From: Dirofilaria immitis
Taxonomy: Eukaryota > Nematoda > Chromadorea > Rhabditida > Onchocercidae
Direction of reading: 5' to 3'
NCBI GenBank assembly: GCA_024305405.1
Contig: JAKNDB010000098.1
Coordinates: 930,001-994,000, forward strand
Length of the DNA stretch: 64,000 bases
Under the pieces are notes generated by a model. The model saw only the letters and a list, made by a program, of their open reading frames with translations. It did not search any database and had not been told where the DNA came from. Shown in pieces: positions 13,201 through 25,648 of this stretch (positions are counted from its first letter, which is position 1; the number at the start of each line of letters is the position of its first letter). The position numbers were made by a program, and so were the translations under genes.

Positions 13201-14711
13201 TAAAAAAATGTTTTACAAACTTTATTATGCAAAACAATTTATCGCAAACTTTATGAATAATTTTTAGTTTTTAAGTTAGTTTTAAGTAATTTTATAATTG
13301 ATCAATACATCGGACAAATTTTAAATTAATTCATATTTCGTTATTTAATTCATCTTTCAAGAACTTTCTCATCAATCCCTCGGTTCTTCTGCTTCACCAA
13401 AGTTATGACACTAATAGATAACGATCCTAGTTTTCTCTTTTTTGTTCTATTATTTTCGTTCAATTAACTTTGCTAAATAATCGTGTTTCTCTTAAAAAAG
13501 TATACCAAACAAGCAATGATGACGAAGAAGGCTAGCTGTAACCACTTCTACTGCGATATTTTACGATACTATGATTTTGTTTGTTTTGGAAGAAAAAAGT
13601 TACTGTATTGCTACTGATGATGAAATAATCATTTAATTTGTTAGTACAGTTGAAGCAAAATCCATGATGAGTAATGACTGTTGTACTGCCACTTGATCAA
13701 TTATCATTTTTATCATTTAGTTTTTGGTTTGATTTCATTGGGTTTTTTAAAACAAAGTTTTTTAAAGAGTAAGTAAACATAAAATTCATCAAAAAAAAAC
13801 AAGATAAATAACAGAAGTGATAAAAGATTGAAGAATTACTCAAATAAATCAAATTTCTTTTGCATAAGAAATTGAAAAAATTTTAAATTGGTGAAATATA
13901 TTAATCCCAATAAATGGATCATAATTATTTAAATTATTCCAATTTTAAGAAGAAAATCCAAAGTATACGATAAAAAATAGTTTAAAAAGAAGAAAGAAAA
14001 ATTGGTATCATTTTAAAAATAAATGATTTAATAAAGAATGGATTTTGAAAATGAAATGAATAATGGCAAATAGAATAATTATTTTCTCGAAGAATGCTAT
14101 CAAACTCATTACTCAAATCTAGTCGTTCCTAAAATATTCGCGAATCAAATAAAAATTTAATATCAGAATTACATGTTTATGTGAAAGAAAAATATACATT
14201 GCATGATAAAGTTTTGTTTTAAAATTCTAAACTTTCCGAATGAAATACATCAGTCAAAAAAAATTTTATAAATTACTTTTTTCTGCATGGAAAAATTGAT
14301 ATTTTTAAAATAATTTATTTATTTTCAGCTAAAATAGTAAAATTAGAAAAGAAAAAACTTTCTTTATTTATTATTGTAAAAGAAAAATATCAGAATTGAT
14401 GCTATTCTATCTTGTCGTTTTCTTTTGAATTAATCTGTTCTGTTTGCTGAGAAACTTCGAAAAAAAAAAAATTATCCTTCGTCTTTTTTTTCATCTAGTT
14501 CAATGATTCTGGTTTCGAGAAATGGAATGAAGTTTCGAACCAGTTAGTTAGACTTGTCATATGCTCGATATATATGGAAGCTATGGATCTTTCATTTGTT
14601 ATTAAATAAATATTTTTCCTTCATTTTCATTTCGTTCCTCTTTTCTTTTCAATCCTAATCATCGCCTAAAATCCTTGTTGTAAAATTTCGTTGAAAAGAT
14701 TGAAATAAGCT
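10263..14711. other. Intergenic region, rapsyn to cysteine-rich gene
   Basis: About 4.4 kb without a gene that I can support. The part from about 11.2 to 11.65 kb is less AT-rich and contains short repeats and an inverted repeat (separate entry), so it may be a mobile-element remnant. The remainder shows only AT-rich low-complexity DNA. Confidence 0.6.
11321..11492. repeat. Cluster of short direct and inverted repeats
   Basis: A 20-bp unit (attgtaggcaataccaagc plus one base) occurs twice in tandem at 11431-11470. It is followed directly by an inverted repeat, cctgtacc at 11469-11476 and ggtacagg at 11485-11492, with an 8-base loop. A motif beginning gtcttat.. and including gatattgta occurs at 11321 and 11419, and a relative (gtcttatacgatattg) recurs near 22.22 kb. 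Family unknown. Confidence 0.6.
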
Positions 14712-17700
14712 ATGGCTTATGTGCTTAATGTATTTCTTTCATTTTTTTGTTTATTGCTAGCTTAGCTACAGATCATTCATCAAATGTAAGTTCAAATTTT
14801 AATTGCTTAAATAAAACTATTTTTTAAAATTCGAAACGAGCATTGAAATATGAAATGTAAGAATTAGCAAAATCACGCTGATTAAAGAAGAAGAAAAAAC
14901 AAATTAAACTATCAGATAAAATAGCTCTATTATAGCATATTTAAAAAATTCAATGAATTATTTTAATTGAAATAAAATATAATTTAATTTATTTAATAAA
15001 ATAAAATATTGCATAATTTGCGCAAAAAATCAATAAATTTGTTTACATTTATTCTATAAATTATTAATTAAGCAAATTTTTAGATTATTTTTGTTCAATT
15101 TAATTATTTGAAAAGTTTATAAATTTTAAATATGAAGTAGCTTTAAATAAAAATTATTTAAATTTTTCATGAACATTTCGAAAAAAAAAAGAATGTATGG
15201 GATTCTTTCATTCAAATCTTATTCGAAATTTTTTTAAATGGAAAATTTTAATATAAATTTGAATTTTAATTTGATATAAGAATTAAAATGAAACAGAAGA
15301 AGATATGTTAGTTTAGAATATATTGAATGTAAGATCACATCAACGACGACAATGTTTTTGTGTGCAAACAGTACCATCTTGTGTTTGTTCATTGGTAAGC
15401 AATATTTGTTCAAATTTTATTTTAATGAATAAATTTTTCAATTTATTCATTAAAAAAAAAAGTATATTTTAAAATAATTTGTAATGAACGATAAAATTTG
15501 AAAAAATAATACAAAAATTGGAATTAATTTACATTAATTTCATATCATTGGATTTGTTTTTGATTTTATTAAAATTGAAAAAGAAAATTTAAAACAATTG
15601 CTTCTGTAGCCTCAAAAATGTTCTTGCAATTCAACATGCAGTTGCAATCAACCTTTATTACCAGTGAAACCATGTCAATTAGCTTGCAAAAATCATGCAC
15701 GCAATCATGTATAGATAATAATCAACCGGCAATAAGGTAATTTACAAATAAAACGTTTTCATCGTAGAAACAGAAAAAATAACTCTATCTAAAAAAATTC
15801 TTGAAAATAGTCGAAAAAATAATTAATCTTAAGATTTTTTTAATGATTAAAATCATGAATGTTGAAAAATAAGACTGATATTAACTATCTGAGATATTGG
15901 AAAATTATCATTCGTCAGGTGTCAACCGATTTGCGCATATACTTGTCAACAAGCTTGTAGAAATTATCAGTCAACGAGAGTGCCGGTTTGTTTACCTTAA
16001 AATTTTTGCATTTTTTTTTTAAATATTAATTTCTGAATTATTGGCTAGGATAAGAATTGAAATTCATACGAGAAGATCGCAAATTTAAAAGGTACATAAC
16101 TTATACAAAGCGATTTCATCAAATTTTTTGACTACACCAATTTAATAATTTATAGATTTCAATTATACAAGAATCAATACAGACAATAATGCCTCCATCC
16201 GTTCCATCTGACTGTATGCAGATATGCTGGCCAAATTGCATGTTATCTTGCGCACGGCGGAATTGGCCAACTATATTGTGTCAACAAGATTGTAAAAAAG
16301 TATGTATTGAATCATGTGAAATGGCTTCTTTGACAATTACGCCAACAGAAGCTCCGAAAATAGAATTTTCACCGCAATATCAATTGGCAATTTCAAGTAC
16401 TCAAACAATTTACCCGTCAAATTGCATCTTGCAATGTCCGCGAAGCTGTGCAATGAATTGTCATGATGACAACAATGCCTGCAAATCAATTTGTCAACAA
16501 AATTGCTCTAAAATATGCAATCAACAAGTATTTCTAACTACTCCGCAACCTGCGATTTATCGATCATCATGCATGAAAAACTGTCCAAGTGGTTGCATCT
16601 CGTCATGCACTTCTGGTAATTTCCCATCACCGCTATGCATGCAAGTATGCCAACCGGCATGCACAGAAGCATGCATCCCAACTCATCAACCTCAAACATC
16701 TTACCAACCTAATTTTTCATCATCAGCATCAATCACTTGCGAAAATAGATGCCATATAACATGCATGGCAACATGCCGTGAACAGAACTGGTCGCAAGAA
16801 ATATGTTCAGGAAGTTGTAAACAGGCTTGTGTTGAGGCATGCGCGTATCCAATAATTTCTGTTGTATCGCAATTACCTTTACAACTCCGATAACTCCAAC
16901 CACACCTGCAATACCTTTATTCGTTGTTTCTCCAAATACACCTATACCAGTAATTGATTCACGTACGTGTTTGGATAAATGTATGGCGTAAGTTTTTTTA
17001 AAACATATTTATAAAAAAGCATTTTCATTGTAATAAAGTAAATTGAGCTGATTTGAATCAAATTTCAAGAGAAATAATATTAAACATCTGACTAATCATA
17101 TTAAATTTCAAAAATCAAACGATTTCAGATTTCTCAAAATTTTTTTAACTTTCATTTTTGACTGAATTAACAGACATTAATTATTTATAAAAGTTAAATA
17201 TAATTTAACAAATGAAAGAATGAATCTTTCTGTACTGTATGAATTCTCCTAGAAATAATTGTTGAAAAAAAAAATTCGTTGAAATAATTCACATCATCAA
17301 AAAAATTTCAATTATTTGATAACAATAAAATCGAACTTTATCATAACAAGCTATTTCATTTAGAAGATGCAGCATGAAAGATTGTATTGCATCAGGTCAA
17401 AGTGAACCTGCATGTTATTTGCAATGTAACTTACAATGTCATCAAAACTGTCAAATACCATCCGTACATGTTTCACATCCGATTCTACAACAAAATCCAC
17501 TACAATGCAATGATAGCTGTTATGAAGGTGAATAATGATAATTTCAGGCATTAATTTTCTGCATTCAAAATTTGCGTTCAAAATTTAGATTTAAAATTCG
17601 AGAATTTTAAAGAAATTTTACTTCCTCATTGCAACGGAAATAGATTGATTTGAAGCTAAAATATTTAACACTTTTGAAACTTTAAAAAAAAAAAAGAAAA

Positions 17701-18748
17701 TGTTTTAGAAGTTTTTAAAAAGCAAAAAGAAAATGTGATAGAATATTTGATTAATTAAATTGATTCTATTTTATGCTATGCTTTCTCATTGTTCCTACTT
17801 GTTAAATGTTCTATCATTGATTGAAGATATTGAATTGATATAATTTTTAAAAAACATAGAAACAATATTTTTAAATATCTTCATATCTTAGGATGCAATC
17901 AAATGTGCCATAATAACAATCGTTACCAATGTCTACCATTATGTCAAATGGAATGCAAGAAACAATGTACATTTCCACTTCAGCAATCTCAACTTCATCT
18001 TCAGACATTAACGTTACCAAAAATGATCCATGTCAACCAACTTGTTATCAAAGTACTTTTTACTTGAATAGCAGAAAGTTTCTTGATTCATCATGATTCA
18101 TCCTTTTTATTTAATTTTTAAAAATTCGTTTTTAATATTATCACTTTAATTATTTTAATTAGAAGTTATAATTCGCAGATTGTCAGAATACATGCTCATC
18201 GAATAATTTACCAAACGAAAAATGCATGATACTATGCCAGTTGCAATGTCAAAAAGTACACGTTTCGTCGAATCCTATATCCCAAATTATTCCTTCAAGC
18301 TCAGACAATTCACAAGTTCCTGCAAATTCTCCGTGTCCAATTACTCCCACAATATCTCCTATTTCAAATATACCGACAATAGAAAAGAAAACAATATGTC
18401 CTGCTATTTGCATGCCGCTTTGCCTACCATCATGCATCACTCCGCAAGTTCAACCGATATCAATTCCAACGGTAAATCTTTTCTGTTTTTGTTAAAATTT
18501 GCCTGCTAATGCAATCGATATGATTGCATGCAATTAAAACAATTCATTTTTTTTTAAATTATCATTTATCAAAATTATGGTTTCAAACTTAGGCAAGCAA
18601 AACATCATTATTAAATACGATTGCGCCATTATCACCAAATTGCATCATGAACTGCATCGATATATGCACGCAACAATGCTTGCAGTTTAAACTTACTATT
18701 AATACTTGCCAATCAGCATGTCAGATGCAATGTGCCAATGTTTGCTGA
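14712..18748 (+). CDS. Secreted protein of repeated eight-Cys C-x3-C modules
   Basis: Function unknown; probably extracellular. Exons as read: 14712-14785, 15317-15394, 15610-15736, 15919-15985, 16156-16987, 17364-17527, 17892-18052, 18179-18471, 18593-18748; about 651 residues after allowing for four one-base frame breaks (T run 14742-14748, A run 15688-15692, near 16871, and 17983-18023). Exon 1 then gives a hydrophobic signal peptide starting MAYVLNVFLSFF. A short CxC-rich stretch (QCFC, CVCS, CSCN) follows, then about nine modules of four Cys spaced x3, a 6-9 residue turn, and four more Cys spaced x3, separated by Pro/Ser/Thr/Gln linkers. One module lacks its last Cys (QCQKVHV), one is a half module (ICPAICMPLCLPSC), and one has a C-x4-C. 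The pattern resembles an extended alpha-hairpinin (CX3C) fold, which is inference. No catalytic motif, and I cannot name a family with confidence. Confidence 0.8.
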
Positions 18749-21738
18749 TAATCTATGATGTACTACTACTGTATTACTTAGCTATTATCATATGCTAGTA
18801 GATGATATTCTTCAGTTATCAATTGTTTAACATATACTTTTCAATGATTGCCACTAATTGTTATCACTTGTATTTAAATCATCGTCTTGATTATTTGAGC
18901 ATTATTATGATATTTTTCTTTATATCATTCGTTTCGACCTATGTCATAATTTTGCAAAAATTCGTATAAAAAATCATCTACAAAATTATAAATAATCTAC
19001 AAGTAAAAATTTATTAATTGAATTATGAAAATTCTCAAAGAAAAAAAACTCATTTCATTACATCAAAATAGATCAATTTACAAATTTAAATTTGAGTAAA
19101 AATAAATTTTATGATTAAAAATTACTTTTATTTGGTGGGAGAAAAAATCTCAAATTTATATTACTCATTTAAATAAACAATTGACGGAAAGTTTTCGATG
19201 TTTTCTTTTAAATGTTCCAACATTATTTTCAAATAAAAAAAAAACTTTTTGATTTTATTTTTGTCTTTTCAACAAGAACATTAACTCATCCTTGAAGCAA
19301 AGGAAGCGAAAATATGAATTTTGATCACATCAACAAGTTTGTTGCTTGCTATTTCTCATCTGTTAATGATTGGAGAGTGCATCTTCGAAACTGGATTGAA
19401 CTTGAAGACCACACGGCAATGAATTATAAGAAGCTGAGGAGTATTTAATAATAATGTAGTTTGAGTTCGAGCTCGAGCTTTCTTCGTTTTGTAACTATTC
19501 CAAGCTTACTTGATAAGTGGTCGATCTACTTTATACCATAAATTCATCCTAGCTAGCACATTTTCATCTATTTTGATTAAATTGTTGTTGAAATTTTATA
19601 ACAAAAAAGGTCAATATTGACTCATCTATTGAGGATAAAAGGTAAGAAATCCACTTCTTCATTCAATGTTCATTTTATTTAAGCAAAGTTTCTGATTGTG
19701 TGATCATTATTGTAAGGCCATTTTCGCAATTTGTCAAAACAATCAAAGTAAAAGAAATTTCAATATTTTATTGCCTATTTTGCAAATATCTTCCTATTGC
19801 ACTTCCTATTGAATATGTTTCAATTGATTTTACACATTTTTAATTTGTTAGCAAATGGATAATATTAAGCCAATCAATAGCAAATGTTTTTTGTTTACTA
19901 ATACAAAAATGTTTATCGATAAAAAAATGTTATTTATTGATAAGAAGAAACTGATCAATTGCTTCTTCAAGTTAATTTCAAAATTACATGCTTTGTTCAT
20001 TTATTCACTGTATTCTATATGCCTTTTTACATAATTTACTTTCTCATTCTTGCTTTTTTCTCTATCTCTCTCCCTTTTTATTTATTTATTTAATATTTAA
20101 AGTAACTATAATTTAGACAAACTGGTAACTGAAATGAATTCACTTAATCTCTCTACAAACAAAATGTAGCCAACAAAATGAAATAATCTTCAGAAGTAAA
20201 ACTGAAGTTAATTTTTCAAATTTATTTATTAACAGTAACATATATATTCATAATTATACTGTCAGTTCAATTTATTATTTCATAATCGACGAAAGCTTTT
20301 TCTTTTTTTTAAATACACATATTTATTTATTTCTTTAAGATAAAATTATTATATATTTCGAAATAGAGATATTTGAAGCAAACAGACCGCAGATAACAGA
20401 TGCTTTCCAGCTGTTATCTCAAAATGTTCAAAAACATTGCTTTTACTGGCTGATATTAAAAAGCAAAGAAAAAAAAAAGGCATTTCGCAAATCTTTTTTT
20501 TCAAGAAATTCATTTTATTTTTCTCAAACATTTTTGATTTTTGATTTCTCATCGATTCTACACAGTTGCTATTTCTTCATGTTGTTTATTTTTCGAGAAA
20601 TTAACTTGAATACGTATCAAAACGATCACATATAGATTTTCTCCTTCTTTCTTTTGTTTTTTTTTTTTTTTTGGAATTGTATCTGCTTGATTTTTAAAGA
20701 AATCAATATCAAAATATTAAATTCAAAAAAAAATTTAATAGTGATTAATACTACTAAAAGATTATTGACATCTATAAAAATAAAAATAAGATAGCAAAAG
20801 TTTTATGTATAAAATTCCAATTTTATTTAAATTTTAAACTTTTCATCAATCTATTTAAAACATATTTTGAAAGGAATACAATTTTAGATTTTTTTTCAAA
20901 CTTTTTTGTATTTTCAGCTGAACTTATCTTGGAATTGTTATGAAGATTCGTATTTTTACGTTAGAATATGTTTTAAAAGTACAAAAAGTATTGGTTTGCT
21001 TGAATTCTCGAATTACGTCAATACTCTTCTCATAGTTATTCGAAACACCTTTTTTTTGTAGCTGTAGTTGTTATCATCATCTCTATTACAGCGATCAAAA
21101 AGCAATATTATAAAACAACGTAGAATAAAAGCATATTTTTGAGATGATCCATTAACGCAACATCCTCGATTCATCTATCTGTACATGTGTTACAAGTTTT
21201 TTGCTACTTTATCAATTTAATAGTTTATCGAATTTTATTTTATCTTCCTTTCAGATTGATATAATGTTAATATATAGATGATTATCATTAAAATAATTAG
21301 ATAACCGTCTTATCCGAATGGTATTGATTGCATAACTACAAAATGATGATTTTCAGCAATTTGAATTACAGCCCTGTTGAAGAAGAATTATATATTTTAA
21401 CTAATGAATTTATTCAATTAAGGGAGAAAAATTACTTAGGTTCTTGTAAATTCACACGTAAATAAAAATAGTTACGTCTGTGTATACCTACATTTATACG
21501 TATTTACGCACAGTTTATTCACGTCTTCAATGCTAATTTACCTAATAAATTATTGCTAAACTAATTGTTGCTTTTCAGGTTGGATAAAGAATCAAGCTAT
21601 TTTTGACTACGAAGAAGTAAAATTCAACTAATTTTTGGCCAAATAGTCAGAAACATAATGTATTAATTCATATAGCAGTTGCTAAAGAATTTTTGATTAA
21701 CGCAATTTTTGAAGTCTACTGCTATACGATAGATAAAA
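18749..21738. other. Intergenic region and ALP-like 5' leader
   Basis: No exon supported between the cysteine-rich gene and the PDZ gene. An acceptor-like site (cttttcag, AG at 21577-21578) about 160 bases before the PDZ start may be a trans-splice site or the 3' end of a 5'-UTR intron. The rest is AT-rich low-complexity sequence. Confidence 0.55.
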
Positions 21739-24700
21739 ATGGCAAACGAAGTGATTACGGTACGGATGAATCGAAGCAATAGTACAATTCCTTGGGGATT
21801 TACTGTAGCTGGTGGAAGTCCCATGCCTATCACAATTTCCACTGTATGTTAGAAAATTTTTAATTATTTTTTCAAACTTTGTGAATTGCTCATTTTGAAA
21901 TTCAAAAAATTTTTGTAGTCAATATATATACAGAATGTATATATAGGTTTTCACTAAATATTCAATCAATTGAAATAAAATACAATTATATATTTGATTC
22001 ATCAGACGGCAAGATTCAGTCTAGGAATTTCAATTATTACTAAATCGAATATCTGAGATTTGATCTGTCCATTTTACAAATACAATTAGTTATAATGTCT
22101 GAAAGAAAATTTCAATCTTGTTGGGAAAAATTCACAGACACAATAGTTAGCATAAGAAACAGAAGAGAAAATATCTTGTCTGTTATGATTTCGCTACATC
22201 AAAAATAAACTTGCTTATTGGTCTTATACGATATTGCACAATATCAGGCTCATATAATAAAAAGGAAGAAATGAAAAATCTATATACCAAAAGTTTTCTG
22301 AATACTCGTTACGTCGTCATATCTTTTCATCCTATGAATATATGGTACTCTTTTCGCTCCAACTCTTACTGTATTCGTTGATTATTTCACTCCGCTGTTG
22401 AATTTTCTTAATTCTATTTGGTCAAAAAATTAGTTGCTGAAATACAACTCTCGATTATCTTGTGAGGAGCTAATTTTGTTATTCATATCATCTCCAGATG
22501 GATCGATATCTCGAACAACGGTGGAAGTATGACAAATATTTTCCACTATTTTGAGATTAGAATTCAAATTAGAAAGAAAAAAAAATGCTATAATTATAAA
22601 CAAAAAATATTGATTTAAATAGAATTTGAATAGAAAAGGAGGTGAAGAAAAAAGGGAAGGAATTTGAATAGAAAAGGAGGTGAAGAAAAAAGGGAAGGAA
22701 TTAAGTAAACTTTAATGAACAAAGTATATTCATGAACCTTTATCGATCTCAGTTATACCTCACTTCAGTTACAAAAAAACAAAGTTATCAATTGACTTAA
22801 TTTCAAATCGTCTTAATTTAAATTCAATTCAGAATATCAAGAGTGATGATTGTAATAGAATGCTTGTGAATCGCGCATTGAAGATATCATGTCAGAGACA
22901 TTTAAAATTTTGAGAAGTGTTTCTCAAGGCAGTGTTACATATTGGTAATCGGGAAAATATGCATTAATATATATGTATGGAAAATATTTCTTTAAACACT
23001 GGCTTGCAGAAATCTAATACACTAATACACTACTGATACATATTAATAGTTGAAATGCAAAAATGAATAATTAATAATAGATACTGCTAATTATATGAGC
23101 TTTCAGATCATAGACAACCTAATAGTTATTTTTGACTAATATTTCCGTAGATTTTAGGTTCAAAAAGAAAGCCTGGCTGATAAAGCTGGATTACAAACAG
23201 GCGATACGATCACTGAATTCTCTGGCCGTACGACAAAAGGGATGACGCTTCAGGAAGCTAGAAATATTATTGAAAAAGTGTCACTCGAAATTCATATGCT
23301 TTTACAAAGGTTTTTTCTTTCAAACAGATTTTAACACTTCTTAAAAAATATAACGATCGATAATATCATTATATCAGTATATGAAATAATTTTTACTTAC
23401 GACAAATGAGACTTCAGCAGATATCAAAGTCTTCTTAAACAAGATTTTGAATGATTTATCAGAGATATAGGATTCAATTGATTGGAAAAAGAGCCCAAAA
23501 ATTTGGAGCTACAATTTCGATCATCTTAAAATTTGACAAAATACTATTTCATCCATTGTTTCAGGAATATTTTCCTAAAATTTCTTATAATTAATTATTT
23601 GAAATTCTAGGCAGGTAACCGAACATTCATGTTTACCGTGGCAGCTAACAGAAAAAGATAATCAAATAACAGTGGATTATATCAAGCCTGGAAAAGTTGC
23701 GAATTATAATTATTACAAGGTAAAAATTTCTATCAAGATTTAAAATTTATAAAAAATTTTAATATTAATACAATGATAATTTTTAGACTGAACGAAAAGA
23801 TGTATCGCGTTCAACATCGAATTACAAAGTACCGATCACAAATGAATCAGCCAAATACCATACATCTACATACAGCAAACATGAGGTTAATTTTACAAAG
23901 TTTACAAATAAAGAGAAAACTACTGCTTGCTAAAAATGTCCAAATAAATTTGGCTTCTCAAAAAAGTTAAATATTTCTATTTCGAAGAGATTGAAAGTTT
24001 TATCAACTTTATGTGAATTCAAAAAAATTCAAAATTAATTATTTACTGCATATGAATTTCAGTCATTCCCATTGATTATGAATTCTTATCTTCTCATTTT
24101 CTGGACTTAATTTATACATTCTCTTTTATCAATAAACTCATGCATAATTTATTTTAATAAAAACTTCCAAATCCTAAAACTACAGGAAGATTCTTTAAAT
24201 CAACCACTCAATCTTAAACATCAGCAAGCTGCTCCATTTACAAATGTAACGAATATCAAATCTCCAAACGTTCAAAGCAAACAATTTCAGGACAATTACA
24301 GTACTGATAACTACAGGTATCAATCGAATTGATTATCAATATTATCACAATTAATTTATCACTGGACTGATAATACTATGAATCATTATTAATTTTCTGA
24401 ACTAAGATATTTCTCGTCTTATCAATGGATGAAGAAAGTAAATTATAGAGCAGAATCACGCAGCACAAGTGGATATGGTTCTGCGGATAAACCAACATCA
24501 GGTATATCACGTAACGTGCCCATAGTACTAGGGAATTCGGTTCCATCATCTACTAAATTAATATCACCAACCGCTAAGACGACTGACCCAGAAAACAAAA
24601 GCTATGGTCCAGTTCATGTCGATACAAGCAACGTTCAAAGTAATGTCGGATATTCTCCTTCTTCTGGTTTTGGTAGTGGACATCAACCAGCAGGAAACAC

Positions 24701-25648
24701 ACCTCAAAAGACAGTATGGCATGATAGTGGACGTATGTCCTTTTCAATATACTATAGATAATATAGTAAACAAATATATAGTATACCTTTACACAGTGTA
24801 TTTTTATTGTATCGTATAATAAAATAAATGAGTATAAAGAGAAGAGTAATTATGTTCGTAAATTATTTCCGATTAAACATGTTATCGAAAGATAGAAAAA
24901 TATGAAAAAAATATGAAGTAATGGATTTTCAAATTTTCGATAATTATTTATTTTGTACAATTCAGTAAGATCAATATGCAAGATATTCTTCAAATAGTTT
25001 TAGTTTTCTGGTGACAGTATACTTATTTTAAACATAATTATACATCCAAAGAGATTAAAATATTATTTAATGCTTCGAGTATCATATTTCAGCACATTTC
25101 ACCAACGTTCATTTAACGTAGTAATTCACATATTATTTTTGCTATTCTAAAAAATACAACTAAATTCACGTCTTTTATAGCGCGGACACTGTTTCAACAT
25201 TCACCACGTACCGAACGTCAACTATCGCCACATGCAACAATACGCCATCTGCAATATAATTCTCCAATGAATCTATATTCACCACAGAGTGCTGCTGAAC
25301 AATATGCCCAACAAACTGGTGGAATTTTTAGCACTGAGTAAATTTTATTTATGAAGAATGGAACTTGAGAATTGTACAATCATCGCTTCTATTGGGAGGG
25401 ATAGAAAATTGCTGTCGAGGTTATTGAAAAAAAAAATTTGTTTTATATTTTTAAAAATTTATATAAGTTTTTGCTAAATATTTAGTCCATCACTGCAACG
25501 ACCGAAAGGTGATGAAGCTTATCTAAAGTCGGAAACACGTCGTCTGATAGCGGAAGAGGAGGGTCAAACTGTGCACGACAAATCCCCATCAATGCAAAGT
25601 GCGAGTTTCAAGCGAATATCCCGCGCATGTGGTACTCCTGTTGATTAA
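21739..25648 (+). CDS. alp-1: ALP/Enigma (Zasp)-type PDZ protein, no LIM domain seen
   Basis: Muscle Z-disc/dense-body adaptor family binding alpha-actinin. Exons as read: 21739-21843, 23158-23309, 23611-23719, 23787-23885, 24186-24316, 24407-24732, 25181-25337, 25486-25648; phases agree, 413 residues, no frame break. The N-terminal PDZ (residues ~1-86) carries the ALP-type carboxylate loop IPWGFTVAGG and the AGLQTGDTITEFSG segment. A short WQLTEKDNQITVDYI stretch follows, then a Ser/Gln-rich linker. A ZM-like motif, NSPMNLYSPQSAAEQYAQQ, lies near residues 330-350. The protein ends ASFKRISRACGTPVD; the SFKR segment resembles the linker just before the first LIM domain in longer family members. 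The family normally has one to four LIM domains; none appears before the next gene, so this may be a short isoform or a LIM-less gene. The symbol is by family resemblance. Confidence 0.85.
22230..22245. repeat. Perfect short palindrome in PDZ-gene intron 1
   Basis: gatattg, two bases, caatatc: an exact 7-bp inverted repeat. The flanking gtcttat prefix matches two sites near 11.3-11.4 kb, suggesting a small dispersed repeat. Confidence 0.55.
22622..22697. repeat. Tandem duplication of a 38-bp purine-rich unit
   Basis: Two adjacent identical copies (22622-22659 and 22660-22697) of a G/A-rich unit that includes aaaaggaggtgaag. It lies in intron 1 of the PDZ gene. Perfect identity implies a recent duplication or an assembly artefact. 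Confidence 0.9.
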
